64,000 bases of DNA from Dromaius novaehollandiae (GCF_036370855.1 NC_088100.1:37832563-37896562), one strand, 5' to 3'. Shown: positions 48,066-61,269, counted from the first letter of the stretch. Notes: generated by a model not told the origin, from the letters alone. Numbers and translations are program-made.

Positions 48066-50029
48066 TTGCAGCATTGTGAAGAGGAGGAATAAGTATAATG
48101 AAGGGAAAAGCAATAAGGGCACTTTGAAACATTTTCAGGTAGATAGCTAGGCAGGAACTTTAAAAAACCCAGGGGTGAGGGAGAGAGGCTAAACAGTTGA
48201 AACCATCACTGAAAGTATAAGCATTCACTTATCCTTGCCAAGTTCATCAGTGTCACTGAACATCCTCTACTTACAGCAGACAAAAAATTACTTTGAAGAA
48301 AAAAAATCCCCCAAAACAAATAAACTGTTCCCAGAGAGTAGCACTTGAAGGGCTGGGTCAAAGAGAATAATCTTTGGTCTCACTCCTGTAAGTACTTCCT
48401 ACTCAGCTTGGTCTTGATAATTTCAAGTGATAATACTGCAACCTTTTTACCAGCAATCTCTGCTGCTTTATCCAGATAGCGGTTCTTCTTAAAAGTACAA
48501 AGTGTAGGCTGGAAAACTGCTTGGGATCAAAATGGATACCCATCTAATCTTAACTATCCATTTTTTATTGCAATGAAGTTAATCATCCTTCTAATGCCCT
48601 ACTAAGCAGGGTTGGGCCAGAACTGTGTAAAAAAGACAATAAAACAAGAGAACACCAAGAGAGATGTTTCAAGACAAAAGAACAAATAGCAAAAAAGAGC
48701 AAGGAAAGAGTACAAGCAGGCATCTGAACAAGTACATCAGAAAGCTCCATTAGATGATTCATTTCATTTTCAGGTTTGTACATACATAATTAGGTGGGAA
48801 GCAAAGAAACCTCATTTTTACAGGCTGCAGCTCCTGGTTTATGGTGAACTCTGTTCCATTTACCCTTCTGTGTCTTTTCCCTCATTATGGCAAGTGTTTG
48901 CAGAGGACTAACTTGAACCAACAACGATATTTAAATATTGAAAAATACATTTATCAAGTGGAAAGTTAGCCCCACCTTGGAAAAACCTGATGTTAGCACC
49001 AAAGAAAAAAAAGCAATTTATTTTTATACAAGTCCCAAGGGCAGAACCACGCTGTTGAGCAAAGAGACTGACAAGCACCGCAGGGTAGGAAAAGGAGCCA
49101 GGGCAGTGCGTTGCTCTCAAGCAATCGTGTCTGGTTTTTCGTAGAAGAGGGGAAGGATAAGACCAAGATGCAAGAGCATCCCTCCTTCAGAACAGCGCTG
49201 GCTACTGGGATGCTGAAAAAGGCAAGAGGTTATTTTTATCACTTTAAAAACCTAATCAAAGTTTACAGTTTTCCCAATAATGCAGTGAGGGTCACTGAGA
49301 TATTCAAGTAGGAAACACAGATTAAGTATAGATGGTACCGAGATCCTGTGCTAATGGCAACAGTATAAATACTTTAACTTAGACTGTGTATTTCAGCTCA
49401 TCAGAGAAACACCACTTGATCGTCTCTAAACTTTGGAGACTACTCTGTGCCAAAAATCTCATCTTGAAACACCTGTGGCTAAAACCTATTTCAGAAGGGT
49501 GGGATGGGCAGATAAATACATATACACATACAAATATATAGAAATAGATATATATATATCCACATGCACATCAAAACTTCTGAATAGCGATAATGTAATT
49601 CAAACCTGAGGGATGTTGGATAAACACAAATCAATGTGCTAAGAAAAGGTTCTATACATGGCTAGTAAGCAATAGGATAAGTTATTCCTCAAGCTCAAGT
49701 TTGTATAAGAAGAAAATCAGTGTTGCAGATGCATGGAAAAAGTAGTAAAATTTTTTTTAAAGGATAGATGAACATGATTTGACCCGAAGATGTAGCTCAG
49801 ATGTCCAGCACAAGCTGAGTATTTCAGATCGCTTTATAATCAATACAGATAAACTGGTTACTAGACTGGAACAAGGGCAAGCAGATGAAAAGATCCACAA
49901 GTAAGATGTATGTGTATGTGCATATATGGGCACTTCATATGGGGCTAGTTTCACAAAGCTAAGGATGTATCTATTAAGGATAAACCTTTTTAAGCTAAGT
50001 AGAACAACATTGCTTGAGTCTAATAGGTG
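48066..50029. other. Unique non-coding DNA with an AT-rich simple repeat
   Basis: No gene is recognised. Low-complexity 'tatacacatacaaatatata'-type sequence runs from about 49511 to 49559. Sequence from about 49750 onward may already belong to the plus-strand LINE that follows, but I cannot follow the similarity with confidence left of 50030. Confidence 0.45.
49511..49559. repeat. AT/AC-rich simple repeat
   Basis: Imperfect alternating purine-pyrimidine sequence (TATACACATAC, then ATATATATATAT). Microsatellite-like. Confidence 0.75.
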
Positions 50030-50635
50030 TTAAAGGGCTAACTGAAATGATTTCAGAGTTACTGATATTCGTGTGTGGTAAGTCCTGAAAAATGGGGGAA
50101 ATTCCAGAAGACTGGAAAACTACAGGTCTTTTACCAAAAGGGCATCATAATGCTAACGATCACCTCCTATCAGTCCCAGACATAGTGATGGAACAGATGA
50201 CATAAGATTGTATCAACAATGAATTAAGTGAAAATGACTAACATGTTCGGGAGATAATCAGTACCAGTCACTAAGATTTTATGGAAAAACAGTCATACAA
50301 CAAACAAACCTGATTTCAATTTTTGAAGGAAAATTACATGCTTGATTGATAAAAGCAATTGTGCTGTGTTATATTTAGACTTTTGTAAAGCATAAGCTGC
50401 ATGCCTTAGCAGTATTACAAAACAGAAACACCTCATCAGGGATATGTATTAACAAGTAGCTAAATCATGTATAAAAAAAATCATCATTGATTAAAGAAGG
50501 TAATATAGTGGCATTTCTCCAGGAGACCTAACTTTCAACTTTGTCATCAGTAATTTGATAGTACAGATAAAAGTTACTGTTGATAAAGTTTACTGATAGC
50601 ATAAGCAGACTGACAAAATATTAAATGATGATAAG
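50030..50635 (+). mobile_element. CR1/L3-clade LINE, left part (split element)
   Basis: The plus strand carries 'attccagaagactggaaaac' at about 50101-50120, 'aacctgatttcaatttttga' at about 50307-50326, 'tatatttagacttttgtaaa' at about 50370-50389, and a section near 50505-50600 corresponding to 'agtggggtcctgcaggggtc' through 'cttcataaatgacttagata'. These are the successive blocks of a CR1/L3 reverse-transcriptase ORF, in sense order, including the part that encodes the polymerase palm. The ORF is broken by many stops and shifts. The element stops abruptly at about 50635, where a CR1 in the other orientation begins, and resumes after about 51955. Confidence 0.8.
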
Positions 50636-51955
50636 GTATGGACTGTGGAGGTCATCTACTCTGGCTTCCCATTCAAAGCAAACTACATCCTAGACAAGGA
50701 CAGAGATACAATCACCTTCTAGGTAACGGCACTACCCACCTAAAGAAAAAGTCCTTCCAAATGCCTTGTCCAATCAACCTCCCAAACTATACTTTGGGGC
50801 CTGCTTATAACATCTACCATTACTGAGAAGAGGTTTCTGACATCATTTTTGTAATTCCCTGCAGGCAGCTGTAGGCAGCTGTTAGACTGCACCTTAGCTC
50901 CTCCTGCCAGGTTCAACAAGCCCAGCTCCCTCAGCCTCTCCTTGTAGGACGCATGCTCTCAGCACCCAACCATCTTGGCAGCCTTCTGCCCATCCAACAT
51001 CCCAGTCAATCTCTTAACACCCCAACATCTGGTATTGGGGCTTCCCCAGCTGCTCCCAGCTCCCCTGCTCCCTCACGGGGTGGTGAGATGGGCCCTGGCA
51101 GCAAGGACCCATAGCTCAGTATGCAATTCATCTTATTTGTGATGAACACCCTGTTTGTTCTCATTCGGTCTGGTATCCAGTGTAACCCCAAAACTTTTTC
51201 TAGCAGGACCTTACTTGGCCTGTGTTTGATGTGTGGCATTATCTTGCCCCCAGTGTGGAACTGTACACTTTTTGCTGAACTTCATGACATTCCTGTTGAC
51301 CAACCTTGAAGCTTATCTTAACTGAAGTTCTGCCATTTCCATGTCAGCCCTCCAAATTTAATATTATTCTTATGTGTTCTTTTAATGCTATCTTTACATT
51401 TTCTAAGCATATTTATCCTCCAGACTCTTGATAAAGTTATTTAATAATATGGGCCCCAGTGTTTATCCCTGTTACACAATACTTATCCACACATTACTAG
51501 ACATCAAGTCACCATTTAAAACCAATAATCCAGCCAGTTTCAACCCACCTGAAATAGTCCATTCATCTAGCCCATACCTCCCTCAGCTTCTAAATAAGGA
51601 TGCTGTAGGAGACAATGTCAATCAAAAGCCTTTGCTAAAGTCAAGCTGGGTTACATCTATTGCTCTCTCCTTATCACAAGGACAGTCAGTAGAAGGCATT
51701 CATGCTGGTCAAGAGTGATTTTCACTTTGTAAACTGTGCTGATCTTTCTGACTGCTTTCCTTGAAAATGCTTGGAAATTCAAAGGACACTCTCCATGATA
51801 TTTCCAGGAACTAGGATGAGCTTGACCTGTCTATAGTTTCCAAGTCCACCTTAACTTTCTGAAAGTTACATTTGCCTTTTTCCAGTCACCAAGCACCTTC
51901 CACAGTTGCTATGAATTTTCACAGGTAACAGACAAAAACTTTGCAATCACAGAGC
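50636..51955 (-). mobile_element. CR1 LINE, 5'-truncated, nested in the plus-strand element
   Basis: Read on the plus strand this is antisense CR1. It begins with 'tggaggtcatctactctggc' (3' end) and continues with 'acaagcccagctccctcagc' and 'ctctccttgtagga' at about 50918-50948, 'tttgctgaacttcatgacat' at about 51270-51289, 'tgggccccagtgtttatccc' at about 51450-51469, 'caatgtcaatcaaaagcctt' at about 51615-51634, 'tttttccagtcacc' at about 51875-51888, and 'ttgcaatcaca' at about 51941-51951. That is the complete order of the last 1.3 kb of a bird-type CR1, including the C-terminal reverse-transcriptase coding region. It is frameshifted and full of stops, so inactive. The right edge is the usual 5' truncation point. 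Confidence 0.88.
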
Positions 51956-52511
51956 CAAGGAGTGAACACAAGTGAGAACATTAGTGGGATCACAAAAGAT
52001 TTAGGTATACTCAGAGCTTTGAGACACCCCAGCCTGATCTCTCATGCTAAAGCAAGAAGGATGTAGGTCAGTACAGAGAAAGGAGGAAGAAAATGTGACT
52101 CTAGTTGTATGTAAGGCACTTGTAAGATTCATGCTGGAATATATAGTATGTTTATGCTACCCCTACTGTAAAGAGCATTTTTGAAAATATTGGCAAATGC
52201 GATAAAGTTCCACAGAAATGATTAAGCATGCATTGCAGCCAGAGTTTTAATCTGCTAAGTTTACTACAAAGATGATGTAGAGAGTTCTGTAATTACAGCA
52301 CACATGGGCTTCCAGAAAGGGAAGATGCTGGGGATTAACTTCTCTAACTCTCCATAAAAGGTGTAACAAGAGCCACTGGCTGAAAGCTTTTCTGGGTGAT
52401 ATTATTTAATCAAGCTCATGACACTTGGCTCAATACATTAGTAAGTGGATGAGATATGAGGAATCCACAGATCAGACAAGATGATAGAATGGCTCCTTTC
52501 ACTCTATGAAT
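51956..52511 (+). mobile_element. CR1/L3-clade LINE, right part and 3' end
   Basis: This continues the element that was interrupted at about 50635. 'tgggatcacaaaagatttag' lies at about 51986-52005. 'gcacttgtaagattcatgct' followed by 'ggaatatatagtatgtttat' (about 52116-52155) corresponds to the 'gcctcaactggagtattgtgtccag' block. 'acagaaatgattaagcatgc' corresponds to 'aagaatgattaaagg'. The 3' end reads 'gatgatagaatggctccttt' and stops at 'ctatgaatct', the usual CR1/L3 terminus. Orientation and order agree with the left part, so the two are one split copy. Confidence 0.78.
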
Positions 52512-53459
52512 CTTAAATTTTATTGTAATTCCAATATTATTCTGAGAATATTAAATATAATATAGCCAGTAAAACTTTATCAGAATATCAAATGTAAATC
52601 TTCTGATAATTCTTTCAGAATATGTGACCTAAAGAAGAGAAAACCAAGTGCAGTGTAAAATAGAGGACCTTTCCTCTAAATAAATTAAAGTCATATCATT
52701 TTTCATGTGGCAACTATGATCTAACACTATGATTGAAGTACTGAAGAATTTAATGTAATATATAATTTTTTTTTAATTACTTATGCCTTCAGGTCAAAGA
52801 CAAACAGAGTGCTGTGCTGCATTATTAGAGTGATACGACAAAAATCACTAGGTTGTTTATGTAATGAGGGCTAGGGTTGGGTATCAATACATCCCAGTGG
52901 TCAAGCAGATGCCCACCTAGATACCCACAGCAAAGCACAGAAAGCTCTTAAAATTGAACTAACCCCTATTCGAACAATAGAGCACACATGATTTTCAAAG
53001 AAAAACAAAAAGGATGTTATTTTGTTGGCCATGAGATAATGAAGTAAGTTTCTGCAGAGCAATAACACTCTACTGCCTTAACCCTTCAATAATCCTTGAG
53101 ACATTTCCCAAAGCAGCAGGTATTAGAGACTGGTGAATCAGTCTTGGCAAATATCAGTCCAAATAAGAATACAAAATACACAGAGAAGCTTAATGTTTCA
53201 CTGTCTTCCCCCGTTCCTTTCAAGTGACCCCACATGTTCATGCTGCTATGAGGTCTCTAAGGTGGGTGACGCAAGCTCCCCAGAAAGCCTCTTTTAAGAA
53301 AATGCTGACAAAAGGGTAGATGTCCCAAAACATTTTTCCATACACCAGACAGTGCTCAGCCAGACAACCCATGTTTATGTAGTTTCTGGATAGCATGACA
53401 AATAGGGGGAACAAGTGAGGGGCACAGAGAAGTGAAGGGTATTGCTGGAGTGCGATTCC
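52512..53459. other. Unique non-coding DNA
   Basis: AT-rich on the left, becoming GC- and purine-rich toward 53460. A 93-codon minus-strand frame at 53238-53519 runs over the candidate promoter that follows. It has no motif I recognise. Confidence 0.5.
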
Positions 53460-53515
53460 TGGGGAGAGGGGCAGGGGGAGGAGCATAAAAGAGGCGAGAG
53501 AAGCAGGAGCTGAGG
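53460..53515 (+). promoter_or_regulatory. Candidate TATA-type promoter
   Basis: A G-rich stretch ('ggggagaggggcagggggag') ends just before CATAAAAGA at 53484-53492, a plausible TATA box. A start of transcription would be expected near 53512-53516. The ATG at 53535 and a second ATG in stronger context (GAAACATGG) at 53556 follow. The combination is suggestive but unproven: similar arrangements arise by chance in AT-rich DNA. Confidence 0.28.
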
Positions 53516-53634
53516 ACATTGAGGTTAAATCACAATGTATAAAGCTGCAAGAAACATGGTTTCACTGACTTTGCTGTTCAAAGAACTCCTTGTTTTTCTG
53601 AAGCGTAGCAGTGCCACTGTCACCCCAATGCCAG
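53516..53634 (+). other. Candidate first exon with short coding start
   Basis: From the ATG at 53535 the frame is open to a TAG at 53637-53639 (34 codons). From the ATG at 53556 it starts Met-Val-Ser-Leu-Thr-Leu-Leu-Phe, followed by a charged pair and then Leu-Val-Phe-Leu, which is partly like a signal peptide. A GT just after CCAG (53635-53636) would be a donor of moderate quality and would avoid the stop, leaving a phase-1 junction. I do not recognise the peptide. It could be the first exon of a secreted-protein gene, a small unspliced frame, or chance. Confidence 0.2.
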
Positions 53635-53639
53635 GTTAG

Positions 53640-56600
53640 CTTTTGAATCGTAAGTCTCAGATGGCCCTGTTCTTGCTTGGGGTAGTTGCCAGGCCGGGAT
53701 AAAAGTGGGAAGCCTTAAGCAGAAGGACAAGCATGTCTCTGTCCCCTCACATACACAAAGAAACTGAGCAAGACTATAGCTAGATTAGGGAACAGTGGAA
53801 GAGGCTAGATGCGGTCTGGTTAGCCAATGCGAGTGTGGGAATGGTGCGGGGAGAGTAAGACACCCATCCATTTACAACCTTTTAAAGCCCTCCACAGATC
53901 TGATTTACATATGCAGTGCAGTCCCCATTCAAACAGCATGAGAGAAATTTGAGCCAAACTACTTTGTTTTTCCTGCTTGCCTTGTACCATTGAAATTTCC
54001 CTTGCAGTAAATTACCATAGATAAACAAGAAGTGTCTCAAAAATTAGCATCTGATTGCCCTCGAATTAAACCCATGCTTTTGCCTCAGAGAGTGGAGAGC
54101 AATGCTCAGCCCAGGAGCAAGCAAATACTATCACAGTTTTAGCAGCATATTTTACTGGAAAGATGTCACACAATTTCAAATCAGTTTTATTGTATCTAAT
54201 CCCCTAATGGCATGAGGATTGATAGATAATTATTTAATGAAATTCTGTGGAAACAATCAGTGAGTGCATTTCTCAGTATTCATATTCCTAGTGTATTATT
54301 TACCTTGGTTTGACTAATATTAAACCCACAAATCCAGGTGGCGAAAACCAGCATTGCTCCAGTGCAAAATTTTACTTCACTCCTTGCAGTTTAAACACAG
54401 AATAAATCAGGACAAACAATAGCATACAGCACTGTGGATGGTGCACAGATGGGTACTAGTGTGAATGGTAAGCCTTCTGGCAGATCTAACGTACTCAAGA
54501 CTGAACAAGAGCAAAGCTTTGAGTAAGTGAAATGTGCCATCAGACCCAATTCAACCAAACATAGGTTTCCAATTCCTAAATTATCCCATCTGTCCTTCAG
54601 CTGCCAATCAAGATGTACACAGGTCTCCTGTAGGTCCTCTCTCATACTTGTCACGCCTATGAAGACATCTCAGGTACCTTAGGCATCCCATGCCCCATGA
54701 GATATCCTGTATATAGGGAGCCAGAAGAAAACCAGTTATAACAACTAGGGGATCCAAACAGTATTATTCCTCCCAAACAGTCTAGAAACACAATCAGAAA
54801 AAAAAATGGAGATATTCATGCTGGAATGATAAAGTAGATAGTCTTTGGAAAAGAGACAAAATTAGACTTTAAAAAATTGTAAAGGACCACCTGGATAATG
54901 ACGAGAAAGACACAAACACACACTTCACAAAGCTACTGCAGGACATTATTATCAGTTGCCTTTTCCTAACAGCCAAAGTGGCAAAGGAAGTTTTGGACTG
55001 CATGTGTGAAAGACATTCTCTGACCCAAAATGGAGAAATCACACTTTCCTTCTTTCAACAGTCACTCCTTGACTTCTAGCTATATTATCAGTGGAATACC
55101 TCACATAATTTTGGACATTATATGATTAAACATATTGCAAAATTGGATGGAAATTCAGAGAATAACAACAAATATTTGGGGAACAAAAAAGCCATTCAAA
55201 ACCTACAGATATCCCAACATCTACAGAGAAAAGAAAGGTGAATGTAGAAAAGGAAAAGACTGGGAAGAAAAATTACAACTACACTTAAATCTTTAATAAC
55301 TTGGAGAACTAGTGTCTGTAAATATTTTGAAAGTAGGACAAGAAGATTAACCAAACAAAATATCTGTTCCCATCTTCTGCACTTCATAGTTCCAAATAAG
55401 GATGGTCAGCCTAGATAGGAGGAGTACAACACCAGAAACCTAACAGGAAAATAAATATCCTGAAGCAGACAGAAGAACCTTCTTCCCTCATCAAAATCCA
55501 GGTCACTGCAGAAATAAACTAAAATGCTTCCACATAAATATAAAATAGGGATCTGAAATTCCTCTCCTGGTCTTCTAAGAAGTGCCACTCTCCCTGGTCC
55601 AAGAGTCTCTATGCTCTGAGTAGGCCTTTCTTATATTAAGATGTGCCTATGTTTTTATATGTTTTCTCTTATGATGCAGTATCTGATTTCTGAGTTCCTG
55701 GTAATTTATACTCTAGCCTTTACAGCACAATAATGGGCTGAAGTTTCCTGTTCACAACAAGAAACTGTCTGTGCTCCCCTGAAATGCTATTCTACAGCTC
55801 AGAGCTTAGCTTTCCTTCATGAGATGAACATCATGAGATGTTCGTGAGCCCATATGTGCTCTTCTTTCTCCCCTCTTGAAGTCACTGTTCCCAAATAAGG
55901 AGGAGCCTCAGAGCTTGCTTAAGCTGGTATGTTTTAATTCAAAACACAGTCCTTGCACCCTGGGATTGGGCAATAACCAGATTCTATTGAAGAAACCTCC
56001 TTTCTTGCCCTCCTCTCCCTTCCCCTAGGAGGACTCTGACCTGCCTCTGATCTTTCACTCATGAAATTGGTTTGTAGCCTGTTTGGACTGTACTTTTCAG
56101 GGAGTTATAAAAAGATTTCAAATGTGTTCTTAAAAAGGCCTTTCCACAGCTGGACATTCCAGATTTCGTATTTTAGGTAGGATGGCAAATACCTTGGCCA
56201 AAGGGATTCTATCCTCAGGACCTGAGATCAGGTTTTAGTATGGAATTTGTTGCCAAGTCTTCTAGGAATTTGTCATTGTCTGTTTCTTTGCTAATGTCCA
56301 TAACACCTTCAGAAGTCATTCCAAATATACTGCTATGGCACTAATAACCATGTGTTTTATTTTGTCCTTTTGCCCCTCAAATATCTTAATCTTCCTAATT
56401 CTCCCCTTTTGCACACAAAGCCTCACTCATTTCCCTCCTGGAGGCCTGAGTGACTCAGATCTATGATAATGTTGCAGTATATCCCACCCACACTATCCTG
56501 AGTTCACACCTCAGTTATTTTCATAAAATCTATTCATAGGCCAGTGTTTGCTAAGGTTTGTGATAAGACAGATAGGAAGAATACTCCATTAAAAGGCTGG

Positions 56601-58984
56601 GTACTGTTTAAAACTTTCTAATGTTGCACAGCTACTGGTAACCTGAGTACATACCACAGGTACTGGCAAAACTATCTGTGAAAATGTACAGAGAAAAATA
56701 ATTCACACAAAAGACATGCATACACACAAACACACTTTGTGAATTTCTGCTGTCATTTTGAATTGAGTGTGGAAAGAGAGATTTCTATCTCGGCTTACAA
56801 TAGCATCTGGATGCAAAATGCCAAATCCTATCTACCAAGCTGATTTTGCACTTTGTTTCTTCAGCCTTTCCTCCTACTTCTACATTTACCTGTGGATTCT
56901 TTCTATAATTTATCTTTTCTATCATCTTTTCTCATTTGTTAGGAGCATAGATTTGAATCAGACAAGATGCCAAGGGGAAGTGGTTCTCCCTTTAGATAAA
57001 AAGGGCTAAAGGTACCTGTGAAAGGCCTATTTTCTGAACTGCATTGACTAATTCAGAGCCCACCAAATTCAAAGGAAGACTCATTATTTGCTGCACTAGG
57101 CAGAGTCTCTTCGCTCTTTTAGGCAAGCTATTCCCTATTTACATATATCTGAAGTGAGGGTAAATAAAAATAAAAGCTAGCTAGCACATGCAGAATAATT
57201 TCTGTGTTTGCTTGTTTGAGTAAAGGTGTGGGGATAGTATTCTTTTGAATGGATTTTTTGTTCTTTGCTGGCCTAAGAATAAAAATGTCTTTTGAGAAAG
57301 CCAGTGAAAAGAGATGAAAGATTTCACTATATTTTTACTTTTCTAGCATGGTTTTACCAATATTACTCAGACTTTCCATCAACATTCTTAGCTTTCTCCA
57401 AGTTCTCAAGCAAGGAGAAGCACCAATATCTCTTTAATTTCTAATTAAACATCTTTGGTCTCAGTCAAAATGGAAGTTCAGCTTGCAGAGCTTTAAATAG
57501 CTAAGGTTTTGCCTAGTAGGAAAATATAATATAAGCATCACTGCTTCCAGTGAAAGGTCTTGAATAAAATACCCAGCTACTTCACATGGACAGGCCTTGC
57601 TGCAAGCTTTTCCAGGAAGCATCAGAACCTCCCTTTTCTTCCAGAGGAGTCCAGCTCCACTAACCTATACAACACAGTAAAAGATATTAGAAAATATGCA
57701 GCATTTCTGAAGAGCAAAATGAAGAAATGGAGTTCCCTGTGGAAAATGAAATGTTAACAATGGGCAGATTAATTGAACAAAATGTAGTTTAAGAAAGTGG
57801 CTTGGGGTTTGAGAGAAATAAGCAATCATTTCTTTTTGTTCATTCTTTGTATTTAAAGCCATCTTCTGTGTGTGCTTTAGCAAAAGGCCAGTTAAACAGA
57901 ATGCAGAGCTGTATAAACACGAATACTACTGGTATTGGGATCCAGTTCAAGGGGGTCATTCGCAAAAGTTGTCTGGCTACAGGGAATGCTGTGACCAAAA
58001 ACTAATTCTATGTGCATGCCTCAGCGCCAACCTTCTGCTGCCCAGAATGAAAGGATTCTTGGTGCTTCTCTGTTATGATCTCTGGATTTCAAGTTCATAC
58101 ATACTTTTCTACCTTCTTTATTACTTGGGGGCAGGGAGAAAGCTGTGTTTGGGGGATTTTTTTTTAAAGGTTCAGAGCTTTATTTTCAATTAGCATTGCT
58201 AACAAAGTATTACCCCTGCATTCCTTATCACCCTATTTTAACTGTTTTAGTACAAGTATAGAAATGGGGGTTTTTCCATTTTTTGAACATGTTATTTTCT
58301 GTCTTTGATTTATTCATAATCTTAAAACTCTTGATTACAAAGGTTTTCTTAAAATCTTTCAAGAGGTCATTCTTGTAGAAAGGTTTTCCACGATTAAAGA
58401 ATTTTATTGCAACATTAACAAAAACATACAGAGAATGTATTCATTATTTTTAAAGATTTCTTTTTCTACTGGCCCACAGGAAAAGCATTAGTACAGATTG
58501 TGGCGTGGTTCCTGAGACAGATTCAAGATGCCTCATTTCTGTATCCAATTTGGACAACCACCACAGAGGCAGCAGTGTCAGCCAAAGATAGGGATACACA
58601 ATCTGTAAACGATAGATTGCATCATCACCTGAAGTAATAATTGGTGTCTAGGTACTACAATAGGACAGATTCATTTTCTCAAAGTCTTTCTTATCTTACA
58701 GCTTACACACACGAACATGATGTGCAGCTGAGGACTTAGCATTGACCAAAGAAGAAAAGAGGATTTCCAGCTGGATCCATGAAACCCTTCTTTTCATCAG
58801 GGAGCACAGTGTGGTTAATGTCAAAAGAAGCATTCAAGTAGATTAGCAAAGATCTGCCTAGTAACAAATACATGAGTACCATACAGTGTCCAGCAATACC
58901 CAGCACTCTCTCCAAATAACAAAGTTGCGGCATGAAATATGAAGCTAATGGGAAAGGAAAAGTGTGAAAACAAGCAGCACTTCA

Positions 58985-58987
<3 letters not shown>
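53640..58987. other. Unique non-coding DNA
   Basis: No following exon for the 53.5 kb candidate is recognised. Small frames (for example 107 codons plus at 57870-58193 and 65 codons minus at 58736-58933) have no domain I know. A compact direct and inverted repeat lies at 55818-55843 (CATGAGATG twice; GAACATC/GATGTTC). Confidence 0.5.

Positions 58988-59021
<34 letters not shown>
58988..59021. repeat. A34 homopolymer
   Basis: The longest homopolymer in the window. No polyadenylation signal (AATAAA) lies just upstream and no retroelement or processed gene is recognised to the left, so it is called a mononucleotide repeat rather than a poly(A) tail. Confidence 0.9.
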
Positions 59022-59023
<2 letters not shown>

Positions 59024-61269
59024 TGAACTCCCAAGCCTCTACACTATTTGTGACTAAAAGACCAGTTCAAGCATTTTTTTTTTCCTGAAAATGAAGTTAC
59101 AGCATGAGATCAAGCATTTCCCAGTAAAATGCAGTTAAGTGGGTCAATCTTCAGCTACACAAAACCAAAAAAGCTCTTTGAAGACTAATTGTAACCTACA
59201 TGGGAGGCTTTCAAAGGAGAATGAAAGTGAGAGATACAGACTTTATAAGTCAAAATAATTGGTTAAGTATAAAAGCTCTGATGAAACCCAATCATTTTAA
59301 TGGTTGCTGTAGAAGAAAGCTTTGGAGGAGGGAGAGCCAGCCAAACTCTGCATGTGAAGTGGGGATCAATGTCTGCTTCAAAGCACATGTTCCAGCTGAG
59401 TATTTATTACGGTCTGAGGGCAGTATGCATAGTGAGAGGAAATGAAATGAAAGAGGTGGATTCCAAACATATGTAAGACTGGTCACCAACAACATATTTG
59501 AGAGCCCTCATAGGATTGACCTATCTTACTGAGAAGAATATGTTTGGGGACATAAGTACAGAAACTGTGCTGTAGAGACTGCTATAAAATCTCTTTTTCT
59601 CTTAATGGTGGAAAAAGTCAAGATCGGGTGGGGGACGGGGAGATAAATGGTACAAATAGCTAAGACAGTTGGCTCACATCCTTCTGAACTCTTGCCATAA
59701 ACAATGTCTGGGAATGGCCAGAGGCTCCTCCAGCATAGAAGCTGTGCTCGTTCCAATGGCAGAAAACTAGAATTTCCAGTGCAAGTTCTGTGTGAATTAC
59801 AACAAGGTCAAGCCGCCCAAACCTGCACTTTTCTGAAGATCCAGAGAGAACAGAATTGAAATGGCCACATTTAATTCCATCGTTATTCTTGTCCTGAGTT
59901 CTCAGTGGACACTAGAAAAAAATGAGACAACCTGTCTGATCTGCTGAGTCAAAATCAGCTGGTAAAGTGGGAAAAAGCACTGGGTGGTTGAAAGATAACA
60001 TCCCTTTTAAGCTTTACCACATCAAGGTAGCCCTGATTTTTCTCTGCCATTCAGCATAGTTCACTGCATCTTCTATCACCTTGCAGAATCTGTGGTAGCA
60101 CCAAAATGACAGGCTAATTTGCTTTTAATATCTTATTTGAAAATAATATGAGTACAAGTTTTCAAAATCTTCAATGAGGGTCCCTAGAAATTACCATTCA
60201 AGTAATGTGAGAATGGTTTTTGAAGATATCTGACATTCTTTTTGTTAAAATTACTTCAAAGTGATATGAATAATGTCTATTCTCAAATTGTTAAAATAAA
60301 GAGTAACTTCATATGTTTCAAACTACAGATACACACCAGGAACACTGTGAACACTAATAGCATTTGGATTTTATAATGATGAATTAACAAGTAAACAGGA
60401 AACCATCACTCTGAAAGTCTCATGAGGCAGATAAGGAATGAGAGAATTCTGGCCCGACATATATCTCTTCACATATTTCTATGCATACCTAATAAATACA
60501 CATTACATAAACACATATATGTTTGAGTATATACATATGTGGAAAGACTTATAGAGATAATTTCCATATTAGCTTAAATAATAAATATAAACAGTTTCAA
60601 TTTAATGGAATATAAGGGTAGCACAGTTAAGCTTTAAATATTTAAAATGTGTCCAAATAAGTTTGCACAGGAAACCTTACATTTTTCTTTTCTGTGCCAT
60701 ATGCCAAGACAATATTTCATTCGAGTATCATACACTTATTTTTCCCCAGAGGGTCTCTGTCTATTTAGTGCACAGGATGGACTGTTCTCAATGAAAAAAC
60801 ACTTAATGAAAATAAATCAAAATATTTAAATGTTTAAATATGTAGTCTCATGTTTTCTTTACATTATATTATTGAAAACTTGCTCTAGAGACATAATAAG
60901 TTCCATAAGGGCTTATTTCCATGGCGTTCATCAGCATAATATGTATTTTACATTAAATAGTTATTAGTTAAACAAAAAAAAAGCACATAATAAACAGAAA
61001 TAATTGGAAAAATAGAAACACAAGCAGGAACTCACAACCAAGTCACAAAAGCCATCCTCTTTCCTTCAGCAGTCCCCTGCCCTAAATTTTATCTATCTTC
61101 TGCAGCAAAGGAGGGACAGATCTTGCAGGCAGCAGCTGCCTTTACTGCACAGCCCTGATTTTACCCTCTGAGCACTGGACACACTTTTGTGGAAAAAAAA
61201 TGATTAGTACTCCAGTAATTCAGAGCTGTATTACTGTGCCTGCATACACACACATAACTCCTCTAAAAG
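59022..61269. other. Unique AT-rich non-coding DNA
   Basis: No gene or interspersed repeat is recognised. Short alternating AT and AC tracts occur at about 60495-60540. Confidence 0.55.

Noticed and set aside
58736-58933. 65-codon minus-strand frame preceded (on that strand) by a long T run
   Set aside because: It looked like an exon with a polypyrimidine tract, but the frame ends without a donor, another phase is also open, and no family is recognised.
58700-59021. Possible processed pseudogene ending in the A34 run
   Set aside because: No AATAAA signal lies near the run and no recognisable protein or transcript-like sequence precedes it. A mononucleotide repeat is the simpler reading.
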